Shown: positions 11,889 to 22,085 of the stretch, one piece after another
How positions within the stretch are numbered: the stretch's first letter is position 1
Layout: each line of letters opens with the position of its first letter
Assembly (NCBI GenBank): GCA_039516895.1
Contig: CP154437.1
Coordinates: 558,001 to 622,000 of the forward strand
Origin: Campylobacter coli
GTDB taxonomy: Bacteria > Campylobacterota > Campylobacteria > Campylobacterales > Campylobacteraceae
DNA: 64,000 nucleotides
Direction: 5' to 3'
The notes under the pieces: model-generated
Seen by the model: the letters and a program-made list of their open reading frames with translations, nothing else
Told to the model about the DNA's origin: nothing
Database searches by the model: none
Translations under genes and position numbers: made by a program

Positions 11889-12788
11889 TTATGATAGTTT
11901 TTCTTTTAACATTTCGATTAATTTCTCATCTAGGGTTTCAGTATTTGGTAAAACAACATTTAATACCAAGTACATATCTCCATAGATATCACTTTTGCGA
12001 TTTTGTACTCCATAGCCTTTAAGACGAATTTTTTGTCCATTTTTAGAATTTGCAGGTATGGTTATGGTGGCTTCTTTTTTACTTTCTTTAAGGGTATTAA
12101 CGGTAACTTTTCCACCAAATAGAGCCGTTTTTAAAGAGATGTCAACTTTTTGATATAAGTCATCATCTTCTCTTTGATATATTTCACTTTCTCCTAATTT
12201 GACTACAACAATTAAATCCCCGCGTGTTCCGTTACGCCCCTTTTTGCCTTTGTTGCGAATTCTAAGCTTTTCTCCTTGTTTGATTCCGTGTGGAATTTTA
12301 AATTTGATGGTTTCTCCTTGAAGGCTAAAGCTATATTCTCCACCTGTTACTGCTTTTTCAAAAGGAATGCTAAGTTCTATAGTAGAATCTAAATCTTCTT
12401 CTTCAAATCCACCAAAACCCCCAAATCCAGCACTAAAGCCTTTTGATGAAAAACCATTAAAACGACTTCCTTTAGAAGAGCCTCCTCCAAAACCTCCGCC
12501 AAAGAGATCTTTTAAGATATCATCCAAATTGACTCCACCTGCATTTCTTGAGAAGTCATGGAAACTTTGCCCTCCAAACATGGAGTCTCCATATTGATCA
12601 TATTGTGCGCGTTTTTTTTCATCGCTTAAAATTTCATAAGCAGCATTAATTTCTTTAAATTTTTCTTCGGCACCTTTTTCTTTATTGATATCAGGATGAT
12701 ATTGTCTTGCTAAACGACGATAGGCTTTTTTTATCTCATCTGCACTAGCATTTTTAGACACTCCAAGTGTTTCATATAAGCTATTCAT
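11889..12788 (-). CDS. cbpA: DnaJ-like co-chaperone CbpA
   Basis: This 299-residue type II Hsp40 activates DnaK. It has a J-domain at residues 3-68 with the HPD motif in [11 protein letters not shown], then a long Gly/Phe-rich region (about residues 72-135, repeated GGFGG and SSKG blocks). Two C-terminal substrate-binding beta domains follow. The zinc-finger cysteines of DnaJ proper are absent, which makes this CbpA rather than DnaJ. It is the first gene of the cbpA-hspR-kefB operon behind a promoter with near-consensus boxes and putative HspR sites. Confidence 0.95.
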   Translation of the reverse strand: MNSLYETLGVSKNASADEIKKAYRRLARQYHPDINKEKGAEEKFKEINAAYEILSDEKKRAQYDQYGDSMFGGQSFHDFSRNAGGVNLDDILKDLFGGGFGGGSSKGSRFNGFSSKGFSAGFGGFGGFEEEDLDSTIELSIPFEKAVTGGEYSFSLQGETIKFKIPHGIKQGEKLRIRNKGKKGRNGTRGDLIVVVKLGESEIYQREDDDLYQKVDISLKTALFGGKVTVNTLKESKKEATITIPANSKNGQKIRLKGYGVQNRKSDIYGDMYLVLNVVLPNTETLDEKLIEMLKEKLS

Positions 12789-12830
12789 GTTATTCCTTAA
12801 AAAATATATAATTGTTTTATTTAAGTAGAA

Positions 12831-12888
12831 ATTATATCAAAAACTTTAGCCTAAGTCAATCAAGTTTTATAAATTTTTATCACTCAAG
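12831..12888 (-). promoter_or_regulatory. cbpA promoter with putative HspR operator half-sites
   Basis: On the minus strand a TTGACT -35 (12859-12854) and a TATAAT -10 (12836-12831) are spaced 17 bp apart. A perfect HAIR half-site CTTGAGT lies at 12888-12882, and an imperfect CTTGATTGACTTAGG overlaps the -35. HAIR is CTTGAGT-N7-ACTCAAG; the full inverted repeat is not seen, so the operator assignment is an inference supported by hspR being in this operon. Confidence 0.55.
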
Positions 12889-12996
12889 CTTTCATTTACA
12901 ATTTTGTAAATTTTCGGTTTTATACTTATGAAATGCGTAAAATATTTTACAAATCATATGTTTTTTAAGAATAATATAAACAAAAAAGGAAGCAAA

Positions 12997-14415
12997 ATGA
13001 AAAAGCTTATTTTATCATTGAGTTTAGCAAGTGCTTTATTTGCTGCAAATATCAATTTTAATGAAACAAGCATAACAACCAATCGTGTTAATCCTGCGGC
13101 TGGAGATACAATTCTTTCTTATCATGATTCGATAAAAGATGCTAAAAAATCTGTTGTAAATATCTCTACTTCAAAAACTATCACAAGGGTCAATCGTCCA
13201 AGTCCTTTGGATGATTTTTTTAATGATCCTTATTTTAAACAATTTTTTGATTTTGATTTTCCACAAAGAAGAGGAGGGAATGATAAAGAAGTGGTCAGTT
13301 CTTTGGGTTCAGGCGTGATTATTTCGCAAGATGGTTATATTGTTACAAATAACCATGTAGTAGATGATGCAGATACCATTAGCGTAAGTTTACCAGGCAG
13401 TGATACAGAATATAAAGCAAAGCTTATAGGCAAGGATCCAAAGACAGATTTAGCGGTGATTAAAATAGAGGCAAATAATCTTTGGGCTATTACTTTCACA
13501 AATTCAGATGATTTAATGGAAGGAGATGTTGTTTTTGCTTTAGGAAATCCTTTTGGTGTTGGATTTAGTGTTACAAGTGGGATAATTTCTGCTTTAAATA
13601 AAGACAATATAGGTTTAAACCAATATGAAAACTTTATTCAAACAGATGCTTCAATCAATCCTGGAAATTCAGGTGGTGCCTTAGTGGATAGTCGTGGATT
13701 TTTAGTAGGGATAAATTCAGCTATTCTTTCTCGTGGGGGTGGAAATAATGGTATTGGATTTGCAATACCTTCAAATATGGTAAAAGATATAGCTAAAAAG
13801 CTCATTGAAAAAGGTAGGATTGATAGAGGATTTTTGGGTGTAACTATTTCTGCTTTACAGGGTGATACTAAAAAAGCTTATAAAAATCAAGATGGTGCTT
13901 TAATTACTGATGTGCAAAAAGGCTCAAGTGCCGATGAAGCAGGACTTAAGCGCGGAGATTTGGTGACTAAGGTGAATGATAAAGTAATTAAAAGTCCAAG
14001 TGATCTTAAAAACTATATAGGTACTTTAGAGATAGGTCAAAAAATTATACTTGATTATGAAAGAGATGGGGAAAATAAAAGAGTTGATTTTACCCTCAAA
14101 GGAGAAAAAGAAAATCCTAAGACTGTTCAAAATGATTTGATTGAGGGTATGACTTTAAGGAATTTGGATCCAAGATTTAAAGAGCGTTTGCAAATTCCAA
14201 AAGATGTAAATGGGGTTTTTGTAGAAAGTGTTAAAGATAAGAGTAGGGCTAAGGATTCAGGATTTCAAGAAGGTGATATCATCATAGGTGTAGGACAAAA
14301 TGAAATTAAAAATTTAAAAGATTTAGAACAAGCTTTAAAGCAAGTAAAGAAAAAAGAATTTACTAAAATTTGGGTTTATCGCAATGGTTTTGCAACTTTG
14401 TTGATACTTAAATAG
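12997..14415 (+). CDS. htrA: Periplasmic serine protease/chaperone HtrA (DegP/DegQ type)
   Basis: HtrA degrades or refolds damaged periplasmic proteins. In C. jejuni it is also secreted and cleaves host E-cadherin. The 472-residue precursor has a signal peptide ending near ALFA, a trypsin-like domain with triad H120 (TNNHVVDDA), D151 (KTDLAVIKI) and S225 (GNSGGAL), and two PDZ domains (about 290-375 and 395-470). The frame is open upstream to 12928. The ATG at 12997 is preferred because it starts the signal peptide and follows AAAAAGGAAGC. A terminator separates it from cprRS, whose regulon is known to include htrA. Confidence 0.97.
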   Translation: MKKLILSLSLASALFAANINFNETSITTNRVNPAAGDTILSYHDSIKDAKKSVVNISTSKTITRVNRPSPLDDFFNDPYFKQFFDFDFPQRRGGNDKEVVSSLGSGVIISQDGYIVTNNHVVDDADTISVSLPGSDTEYKAKLIGKDPKTDLAVIKIEANNLWAITFTNSDDLMEGDVVFALGNPFGVGFSVTSGIISALNKDNIGLNQYENFIQTDASINPGNSGGALVDSRGFLVGINSAILSRGGGNNGIGFAIPSNMVKDIAKKLIEKGRIDRGFLGVTISALQGDTKKAYKNQDGALITDVQKGSSADEAGLKRGDLVTKVNDKVIKSPSDLKNYIGTLEIGQKIILDYERDGENKRVDFTLKGEKENPKTVQNDLIEGMTLRNLDPRFKERLQIPKDVNGVFVESVKDKSRAKDSGFQEGDIIIGVGQNEIKNLKDLEQALKQVKKKEFTKIWVYRNGFATLLILK

Positions 14416-14422
14416 TTTTTAC

Positions 14423-14445
14423 GAAAGGGTTTCCCTTTCATTATA
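14423..14445 (+). terminator. Rho-independent-type terminator after htrA
   Basis: A 7-bp perfect stem GAAAGGG / CCCTTTC with a TTT loop is followed by ATTATATATTTT. It lies eight bases after the htrA stop and separates htrA from cprR. Confidence 0.75.
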
Positions 14446-14497
14446 TATTTTAGTTTAAAATTTAAAAACCGAGATTAAATATAGTAAAAGGAATGCA

Positions 14498-15172
14498 ATG
14501 ACAAATATCCTTATGATAGAAGATGATTTAGAACTTGCTGAAATTACGGCTGAATATTTAGAAAAATTTGATATGAAAGTTGATATCGCACATGAGCCTT
14601 ATATAGGACTTTCAAAGCTTGCTTTAAAAGAATATCAACTTATAATTTTAGATCTTTCTTTACCAGGACTTGATGGGCTTGAAGTGTGTGAAGAAATTCG
14701 TAAAAAGTATGATACGCCTATTATTATCTCAAGTGCTAGACATGATATTACAGATAAGGTTAATGCTTTAGAATTGGGCGCGGATGATTATTTGCCAAAG
14801 CCTTACAATCCTAAAGAACTTCAAGCGCGCATCAAAAGTCACTTAAGACGCATTTCAAATACAAAAAGTGCCATAGCAAAAAGTGTTAAAGATCTTGTTT
14901 ATGATCAATACAAGCACATTATCACAATGAAGGGTCAAGAGCTTACTTTAACCAATGCAGAATTTGACATTTTAAGCTATTTGATCAAAAAAGAAGGCGG
15001 TGTTGTCAGTCGCGAAGAGCTTGTTTATAATTGTTCTTCAATCAGTGAAGATTCGAGCAATAAAAGTATCGATGTAATTATTAGCCGCATTCGTCAAAAA
15101 ATGGGTGATGATCCAAAAACTCCAAAATATATCCATTCTATCAGAGGTATAGGCTATAAGCTTACTCAATGA
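14498..15172 (+). CDS. cprR: Response regulator CprR (OmpR/PhoB family)
   Basis: The 224-residue protein has a receiver domain (residues 1-115) with acidic pocket E8-D9-D10, phospho-acceptor D52 in ILDLSLPG, and the conserved Lys in YLPKPYNP. A winged-helix DNA-binding domain follows, ending in IDVIISRIRQKMG ... IRGIGYKL. In C. jejuni CprR is reported as essential, and CprRS controls envelope and biofilm-related genes. It overlaps cprS by 4 bp. The name depends on the position next to htrA and on sequence recognition. Confidence 0.93.
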   Translation: MTNILMIEDDLELAEITAEYLEKFDMKVDIAHEPYIGLSKLALKEYQLIILDLSLPGLDGLEVCEEIRKKYDTPIIISSARHDITDKVNALELGADDYLPKPYNPKELQARIKSHLRRISNTKSAIAKSVKDLVYDQYKHIITMKGQELTLTNAEFDILSYLIKKEGGVVSREELVYNCSSISEDSSNKSIDVIISRIRQKMGDDPKTPKYIHSIRGIGYKLTQ

Positions 15173-16419
15173 ATCGTTCATCTATTTTCTATACCATAAC
15201 TTTTATTTTTATTTTTGCTGGCGTTAGTGTTATTCTTGGCTTTTTATGGCTCATAGAATATGATCAGCAAAATTACACTAGAGAATTAAATACCAAGTAT
15301 TCTTTAATAGCTAACGCAAGGCTTTTAAATTTTGCAGGGATAATTAGCGAAAAAGAATTTGAAGAGCAAACAAAAAACTATAACAAAATGGAGTCTGTTG
15401 TAGAGGTTAGGCAAATTCGTAGAATTCTATTTGGCGGAGAAGTGTTAGCTAGAGTCGAGGTCAATAATGGCTTGATTGAAATCATCTCTTATGATAGACA
15501 AGTGTATTTAAATATTATTTTTGATGGCAAGGTAAATCTTTATAAAGATCAAGATTATCAAACTTATAGATATTTTATCATTAAAGCCATAGCCGTAGCT
15601 GTTATTTGTATACTTGTATTGCTTTATATTTATATATTTAAAAAATTAAAACCTCTAAAAGCTTTAAAGAGGCAAATTGATAAATTTGCTCAAGGAAAAC
15701 TTAATGATATAGAAGATGTAAGCACGGGAGTGGATGAAATTTCTCAAGTAAGTGAAGCTTTTTATCAAGCAATCGTTCAAATTCGTAAGCTCAATCAATC
15801 GCGTCAATTTTTCTTAAGAAATATTATGCACGAGCTTAAAACCCCGATTACTAAAGGACTTATCACTCTTGAAATGTTAGAGGATAACAAATACAAAGAA
15901 AGATTAGGAAGCATATTTAATCGTCTTGAAATTCTTATCAACGAATTTGCAGCCATAGAACAAATTACTTCCGGAGCAGCATTTATCAACCGCAAAAAAT
16001 ATAATATTTTAGATGTTTTAGATGAGGCCAAAGAAATCGCTATGCGAGATGATAATAACATACGCATTTTTATGGATGAGAGCTTTTTTGTGAATGTAGA
16101 TTTCAAGCTTTTTACCACTGCGATTAAAAATATGATTGATAATGGTATTAAGCATTCTGAAAATGGCTTTATACAAATTGATATAATGGATGATTATATT
16201 TGTTTTAAAAATAGAGGTCCTGAATTAAACAATACTTTAGAGTATTACACTCAAGCTTTTACTCAAGGAGGCTCAAAGCAAAAATCAAGCTTTGGACTTG
16301 GACTTTATATAGTTAATACCATTTTAGAATCTCATGGAATGAAGCTTGATTATGATTATGAAGAGGGTGTGAATTTGTTTTATTTTAGAAATTTAAAAAG
16401 TATTATTGTTAAAGAATGA
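15169..16419 (+). CDS. cprS: Sensor histidine kinase CprS
   Basis: The 416-residue kinase has an N-terminal membrane helix (residues ~8-28) and a periplasmic sensor region to ~135. A second helix (~137-158), a HAMP-like linker and the H-box FFLRNIMHELKTPITKG with phosphorylatable H221 follow. The HATPase domain shows NMIDNGIKHS (N-box) and SFGLGLYIVNTILESHG (G-box). It pairs with CprR through a 4-bp overlap. The ligand is not known. Confidence 0.93.
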   Translation: MNRSSIFYTITFIFIFAGVSVILGFLWLIEYDQQNYTRELNTKYSLIANARLLNFAGIISEKEFEEQTKNYNKMESVVEVRQIRRILFGGEVLARVEVNNGLIEIISYDRQVYLNIIFDGKVNLYKDQDYQTYRYFIIKAIAVAVICILVLLYIYIFKKLKPLKALKRQIDKFAQGKLNDIEDVSTGVDEISQVSEAFYQAIVQIRKLNQSRQFFLRNIMHELKTPITKGLITLEMLEDNKYKERLGSIFNRLEILINEFAAIEQITSGAAFINRKKYNILDVLDEAKEIAMRDDNNIRIFMDESFFVNVDFKLFTTAIKNMIDNGIKHSENGFIQIDIMDDYICFKNRGPELNNTLEYYTQAFTQGGSKQKSSFGLGLYIVNTILESHGMKLDYDYEEGVNLFYFRNLKSIIVKE

Positions 16420-16447
16420 ATTTTTTTGCATTTTTTTGAAAAAATAC

Positions 16448-16476
16448 TTGACAAAGTTTTAAAAATCAAATATAAT
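16448..16476 (+). promoter_or_regulatory. Sigma-70 promoter of tRNA-Asn
   Basis: A perfect TTGACA -35 (16448-16453) and a perfect TATAAT -10 (16471-16476) are separated by exactly 17 bp, just ahead of the tRNA. A consensus -35 is rare in Campylobacter, so this should be a strong promoter. Confidence 0.85.
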
Positions 16477-16498
16477 TACATTTTACTTTTTAAGATAT

Positions 16499-16573
16499 TC
16501 CGGATTAGCTCAGCGGTAGAGTAGTCGGCTGTTAACCGATTGGTCGTAGGTTCGAATCCTACATCCGGAGCCA
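16499..16573 (+). tRNA. tRNA-Asn (anticodon GTT)
   Basis: A 75-nt cloverleaf. The acceptor stem TCCGGAT pairs with ATCCGGA, the D-arm contains AGCTCAGCGGTAGAG, the anticodon loop is CTGTTAA with anticodon GTT, and the T-arm is CGTAGGTTCGAATCCTACA. The discriminator base is G, and the 3' CCA is encoded. It lies between cprS and the convergent ribbon-helix-helix gene. Confidence 0.98.
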
Positions 16574-16656
16574 CTTCTAACTCTGTATAAAATCATATTT
16601 TTTAATTGATATAACTTAATAAACTTTATCACAATGTGATAAAGTATTTATAATGT

Positions 16657-17022
16657 TTATTCTGGTTTTTTGAGATTTTTAACGATTTTATCTATCTTCT
16701 TACTCGCTTTTGAATAATCTCCGTCTTTTAGTTCTTCTAAGGCTTCGATAGCAAAATCAAAATCACCTAAATCATCTGATTCCTTTTGAAGATTTTCTAC
16801 AACCTTATCTATCTTCTTACTCGCTTTTGAATAATCTCCGTCTTTTAGTTCTTCTAAGGCATTGACTGCAAAAGAAAAATCTTCAATTTCATTAAGATAA
16901 GCTTCTAAGGCCTCTCTAACTATACTTGATTTAGGCTTGGAAAGATTTTTACTCAAATTATCTAAGCGTTCTTTAAGTTCTAAAGGCATTCTAAGGGAAT
17001 AATTTCTAGTTTCTTGTTTCAT
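16657..17022 (-). CDS. Ribbon-helix-helix (CopG-like) protein with duplicated C-terminal module
   Basis: The 121-residue protein begins with a ribbon-helix-helix DNA-binding domain (about residues 4-47: TRNYSLRMPLELKERLDNLS then SSIVREALEAYL). The rest is two copies of a 39-residue helical module built around ALEELKDGDYSKASKKIDK. An open frame runs upstream to 17223 inside the hemerythrin gene. I chose the ATG at 17022 because AGAAAGG lies before it and the RHH fold starts there. It lies 13 bp after the hemerythrin stop and is probably co-transcribed. It may be an antitoxin-like or oxygen-linked regulator; no toxin partner is visible. Confidence 0.8.
   Translation of the reverse strand: MKQETRNYSLRMPLELKERLDNLSKNLSKPKSSIVREALEAYLNEIEDFSFAVNALEELKDGDYSKASKKIDKVVENLQKESDDLGDFDFAIEALEELKDGDYSKASKKIDKIVKNLKKPE
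16688..16743. repeat. 56-bp direct repeat, copy 1
   Basis: This 56-bp stretch recurs without mismatch at 16805-16860, 117 bp (39 codons) away, inside the ribbon-helix-helix gene. It encodes the repeated ELKDGDYSKASKKIDK module. Confidence 0.9.
16805..16860. repeat. 56-bp direct repeat, copy 2
   Basis: Second copy of the 56-bp repeat, identical to 16688-16743. In-frame recombination between copies would add or remove 39 residues. Confidence 0.9.
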
Positions 17023-17035
17023 TAACTTAACCTTT

Positions 17036-17635
17036 CTAGGAATGTTTTTGAAAAAATGTAATTGCTTGCTTACAGGTTTTGCAAGTGAATTTGTGTCCTT
17101 GTAATTCAATTTTTTGATGGATGCCATAAGGGACATCATGTACTTTACCTGGGCAATTGCATTTATAAAGATAAAATTGCGGCTTGTCATCGTCGCTATC
17201 ATCCGCTGCTTCAAAGCTGACATCTTTACCTTCGTCTGTTGCTAAAGAAGAGCTTCTCCATTTTTCTACTTTCATGTCTTCATAGAGTATGTGCTCTAAG
17301 AGCCATTTTTTTGCTATAATATAAAGCTTTTCTTTAAGATCATTTGTTGATTTGATATCTTTAATAAGATTAATCATGGTTTGTATAATTTCTTTATGAA
17401 TTTTTTTATGTTCTTCAAATGCTGGATAAGCAATGAGTTGCATATATTTCTCTTCATCATTAAAATGATCTTTCATGTAGTTGAAAAATTCAGCTAAAAG
17501 CTCTTTTACTTCATTTTTGCTTACTGATCTATCAGAAACAATTTCAACCTTTGCTGCAAGCTCAAAAAGTTTTTTATGCTGATCATCAATTTTGGCATTG
17601 TGCACACTAAAACTGCTGTCCCATTTTGGAAGCAT
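17036..17635 (-). CDS. herB: Bacteriohaemerythrin with C-terminal Cys-rich tail
   Basis: Haemerythrins bind O2 at a di-iron site in a four-helix bundle. C. jejuni haemerythrins are reported to protect iron-sulphur enzymes under oxygen stress. This 199-residue protein has the bundle at ~1-135, with candidate ligands H20 (DDQHKKLF), H57/E61 (KDHFNDEEKYM), H76/H80 (EEHKKIHKEI) and the H/D pair in LLEHILYEDMK. After an acidic linker, residues ~150-195 carry CNCPG and CKTC pairs with two His, resembling a small zinc ribbon. This tail is absent from simple haemerythrins. The herB name is from memory of the C. jejuni literature and is less certain than the function. Confidence 0.88.
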   Translation of the reverse strand: MLPKWDSSFSVHNAKIDDQHKKLFELAAKVEIVSDRSVSKNEVKELLAEFFNYMKDHFNDEEKYMQLIAYPAFEEHKKIHKEIIQTMINLIKDIKSTNDLKEKLYIIAKKWLLEHILYEDMKVEKWRSSSLATDEGKDVSFEAADDSDDDKPQFYLYKCNCPGKVHDVPYGIHQKIELQGHKFTCKTCKQAITFFQKHS

Positions 17636-17735
17636 TTTGACTCCTTGAAAAATTTATTTGCATTAAAGATTATAACATAAAAATAAGTTAAATATAAATT
17701 AATTTGTATTAAACCATTTTTTCAATATTTTTTGA

Positions 17736-17741
17736 TACAAT
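17736..17741 (+). promoter_or_regulatory. -10 box of dccRS
   Basis: TACAAT preceded by GA fits the Campylobacter gnTAnAAT -10 pattern, about 29 bp before the dccR start and after an AT-rich stretch. No clear -35 is seen. Confidence 0.5.
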
Positions 17742-17769
17742 TTCAAGAAATATCAAAGAAAGGTATCTT

Positions 17770-18435
17770 GTGGCAGCTAGAATTCTGCTCTTAGAAGATG
17801 ATTTAAGTTTAAGTGAGATTATAGAAGAATTTTTAATTGATGAGGGCTATGAAGTTTATTTATGTACCAACGCTAAAGAGGCTTTAGAACTCGCTTATGA
17901 AAAACATTTTGATGTATGGATATTAGATGTTAAGGTTCCTTTGGGCGATGGATTTTCTTTATTAAAAGAATTAAGAGATTGTGGAAAACAAACTCCTGCT
18001 ATTTTTATGACTTCTTTAAATACAACAGAAGATTTAAAAGAGGGTTATAATGCCGGTTGTGATGATTATATACGCAAGCCCTTTGAGCTTGCAGAACTTT
18101 CAATTCGCATTCAAGCTTTGTTAAAGAGGGCTTTTTCTCATAAAAATGAAGATTATGAAGATTTAGGAAATGGGTTTAAATTTAGCTTTACCTCGCAAAT
18201 TCTTTACCATTTTGATAAAGCTTTAACTTTGCCAAGTAAAGAGATTAAATTATTATCTTTACTTTTAAAAAATAAAAATAATTTTTTAAGCACTGAAAGA
18301 ATTTTTGAAGAACTTTGGGAGTATGATGAAGAGCCTAGTGAACTTAGTTTAAGAGCGTATATTAAAAATTTGCGTAAAATATTAGGAAAAGAAAAAATTA
18401 TCAATCAAAGGGGCAGAGGATATTGCTATGGCTAA
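17770..18435 (+). CDS. dccR: Response regulator DccR
   Basis: The 221-residue OmpR-family regulator has acidic pocket E9-D10-D11, phospho-acceptor D53 in WILDVKVPLG and the conserved Lys in YIRKPFELAEL. A winged-helix output domain ends SLRAYIKNLRKILG ... NQRGRGYCYG. In C. jejuni DccRS is linked to colonisation and late-growth-phase gene control. The start is GTG at 17770 behind AGAAAGGTATCTT. It overlaps dccS by 8 bp. Confidence 0.93.
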   Translation: MAARILLLEDDLSLSEIIEEFLIDEGYEVYLCTNAKEALELAYEKHFDVWILDVKVPLGDGFSLLKELRDCGKQTPAIFMTSLNTTEDLKEGYNAGCDDYIRKPFELAELSIRIQALLKRAFSHKNEDYEDLGNGFKFSFTSQILYHFDKALTLPSKEIKLLSLLLKNKNNFLSTERIFEELWEYDEEPSELSLRAYIKNLRKILGKEKIINQRGRGYCYG

Positions 18436-19633
18436 AAAAGTCATTAGGCAAATTTTATTGATTTATTTGACTACCACAGGTATTTTTTTAGCGATCTTTT
18501 TTACTTTATGGTATCAAAAATTATATGAAGAATTAGTAGTTGTAAAAGGTACTTCTTTAAGGGAAAATCATAGAAATATCATTATAAATATCCTAAATTC
18601 TCGTTTTGTTCCCATGAATGAAAGTGCTAGCAATATCGCCCAAAGCACTGGACTTAAATTTGCTATTTTTGATAAAAAACAGGCTATTTTTGATAATCTG
18701 GATTTTGATTTTAGAAAAGCAAGGGTTGAGCTTAAGGGTAGGGGAATTTATGATGGTAAAGTATTTTTTCTTGATCGTATGAATACGGATAATTATTTTT
18801 TAAAGCATGCAAATGAAGATAATATACATACTGAAAGCGGATTGAAAATTTTAATCCAAGGCGAGGACGTTAAAAAGGATCTTGTTTGGATTAGAGTAAA
18901 AGTTTTTTCTTTTGCCATCATGGCTTTTTGTGTATTGGGCTTGATAGCTTATATTTTAGTAAAAATTGCTCTAAAACCATTAGAAGATAAGATCATCACT
19001 CTTAACCGATTTATCAAAGATTCAACCCATGAGCTTAACACCCCTTTAAGCGTGATTTTGATGAGTATAGAACAACTTGAAAATCAAAAACTAGAGCATA
19101 ATACCAAATTTACAAGGATAAAATTAGCTGCAAAAAGTTTGTCTCAAGTGTATTCAGATCTTGTTTTTTATAATTTTCCTAATACCTTAGAGCTTAATAA
19201 ACAAGAACTTGACTTAAAAGCATTGATTGAAGAAAGACTAGAATATTTTAAAATATTTTTTGAGCAAAAGAAAATCAGTCTAAAGCTTAATTTACATCAA
19301 GCAAGTATTTTCGCTTCTAAAAACCAAATTTCTAAACTCATAGACAATCTTTTAAGTAATGCAATCAAATACAACAAAAAAGGTGGAGAGATTTTGGTGG
19401 AGCTAAAAACAGGTTTTTTAAGCATTGCAGACACAGGTTGTGGAATTTCAAAGACAAATCTTAAGCACATTTTTGATAGGTATGCGAGATTTAATACTGA
19501 TCAAGGAGGCTTTGGCATAGGGCTTTCTTTGGTAAAAAAAATTTGCGATGATAATGATATTAAAATCATTTGCGAATCAGTGGAAAATGAAGGCAGTGTT
19601 TTTAAGTTAAGTTGGGATACAAAGAAGATCTGA
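18428..19633 (+). CDS. dccS: Sensor histidine kinase DccS
   Basis: The 401-residue kinase has membrane helices at ~7-27 and ~160-182 flanking a periplasmic sensor domain. The H-box FIKDSTHELNTPLSVILMS carries H201, followed by an N-box LLSNAIKYNKKG, the G1 box ADTGCGIS and the G2 box GGFGIGLSLVKKI. It has no HAMP or PAS domain that I can see. It is coupled to dccR by an 8-bp overlap. A 505-bp gene-free gap follows. Confidence 0.93.
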   Translation: MAKKVIRQILLIYLTTTGIFLAIFFTLWYQKLYEELVVVKGTSLRENHRNIIINILNSRFVPMNESASNIAQSTGLKFAIFDKKQAIFDNLDFDFRKARVELKGRGIYDGKVFFLDRMNTDNYFLKHANEDNIHTESGLKILIQGEDVKKDLVWIRVKVFSFAIMAFCVLGLIAYILVKIALKPLEDKIITLNRFIKDSTHELNTPLSVILMSIEQLENQKLEHNTKFTRIKLAAKSLSQVYSDLVFYNFPNTLELNKQELDLKALIEERLEYFKIFFEQKKISLKLNLHQASIFASKNQISKLIDNLLSNAIKYNKKGGEILVELKTGFLSIADTGCGISKTNLKHIFDRYARFNTDQGGFGIGLSLVKKICDDNDIKIICESVENEGSVFKLSWDTKKI

Positions 19634-19754
19634 AAAAGGATAATAAAATTTTTGTATTCACTTGCTTGAAGCTCTATAAACACTTTCTTATTTTATAGTT
19701 ATTATCAATAAAAATTTATTTTTCTATAAAATAAATTTATTAAAAAAGCTGATT

Positions 19755-19925
19755 TATCTTATACGGCCATGTAAGCTGTTCGTAAATATGCTAAAGAGCA
19801 AAGAGGATAGCTGTGTCTGTTGCTACTTAATAAGGCTTGGTATGGGTAAACATACACAGGAAGATCATTTCTTGCGAGATCATTGACCTATGATGATTTA
19901 AGCAATTTTTATATTTTAATTTCGT
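19755..19925. ncRNA. Possible structured RNA in the dccS-groEL gap (family unknown)
   Basis: The 19634-20138 gap has no convincing reading frame. Its central part is less AT-rich than typical intergenic DNA here and holds several hairpins. CTTA...TAAG surrounds TACGGCCATG at ~19769-19786. A perfect GTATG-N6-CATAC lies near 19840-19855, inside a larger TGTGT/ACACA pairing. ATCAT-N6-ATGAT near 19880-19896 is followed by a T-rich run. It lacks hallmarks of tmRNA, RNase P RNA or SRP RNA. Strand is uncertain, with plus slightly favoured by the T-rich end. Confidence 0.35.
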
Positions 19926-20099
19926 TTTTATGTTTAGATTATATTTTGATAAATGCGAAGATTTTCTGATAAAAGACTCGCTTTGAAAATTTTTATGGCG
20001 TGATCATGATATTGTTTTTTATTGTATCTTGGCAGATTTTTAATGCGTATTTTAATTTTTTATTTTTTGTATCTTACAAAATTTGGCAGTTTAAAAAGA

Positions 20100-20127
20100 A
20101 ATAATCAGCAAAAATTTGCTGATTATT
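20100..20127 (-). terminator. Terminator of groES-groEL
   Basis: A 13-bp perfect stem AATAATCAGCAAA / TTTGCTGATTATT with a 2-nt centre lies 12 bp after the groEL stop. On the minus strand it is followed by TTCTTTTT. Confidence 0.85.
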
Positions 20128-20138
20128 GGCAGTAGGGC

Positions 20139-21797
<1,659 letters not shown>

Positions 21798-22058
21798 TTA
21801 TTTTAAAATTCCTAAAATATCATCTAAATTTAAAACTAAATATTCGCTATTATCAAGTTTGATTTCTGTTCCACCGTATTTAGCAAATACGATTTTATCT
21901 CCATTTGCAATATCAGTAATTTCTTTGCTTACTGCAACAACTTCACCTGTGAGTGGTTTTTCTTTAGCATTATCTGGTATAATTATACCTGAAGCTGTTG
22001 TTTTGGTTTCTTCTACGCGTTTTACTAAAACACGCTTTCCTAAAGGTTGAAAATTCAT
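21798..22058 (-). CDS. groES: 10-kDa co-chaperonin GroES
   Basis: GroES is the heptameric lid of the GroEL chamber. The 86-residue protein starts [20 protein letters not shown] and includes the mobile loop [15 protein letters not shown]. An in-frame ATG three codons upstream (22067) would give 89 residues, but the AAGGA ribosome site directly abuts that ATG. It stands eight bases from the ATG at 22058, which is therefore the better start. Confidence 0.97.
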   Translation of the reverse strand: MNFQPLGKRVLVKRVEETKTTASGIIIPDNAKEKPLTGEVVAVSKEITDIANGDKIVFAKYGGTEIKLDNSEYLVLNLDDILGILK

Positions 22059-22085
22059 TTTGTCCATCCTTAAAAATATTGATTT

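Noticed and set aside
12928..12996. N-terminal extension of htrA
   Set aside because: It would put 23 polar residues before a clear signal peptide, and it lacks a ribosome site.
16688..16860. Direct repeat as a CRISPR array
   Set aside because: Only two copies, in frame in a protein-coding gene, and no cas genes are in the window.
17023..17223. N-terminal extension of the ribbon-helix-helix gene
   Set aside because: The added 67 codons overlap the haemerythrin gene in another frame; the ATG at 17022 has the ribosome site and fold start.
19634..20138. tmRNA, RNase P RNA or SRP RNA in the dccS-groEL gap
   Set aside because: None of their conserved sequence motifs could be found on either strand.
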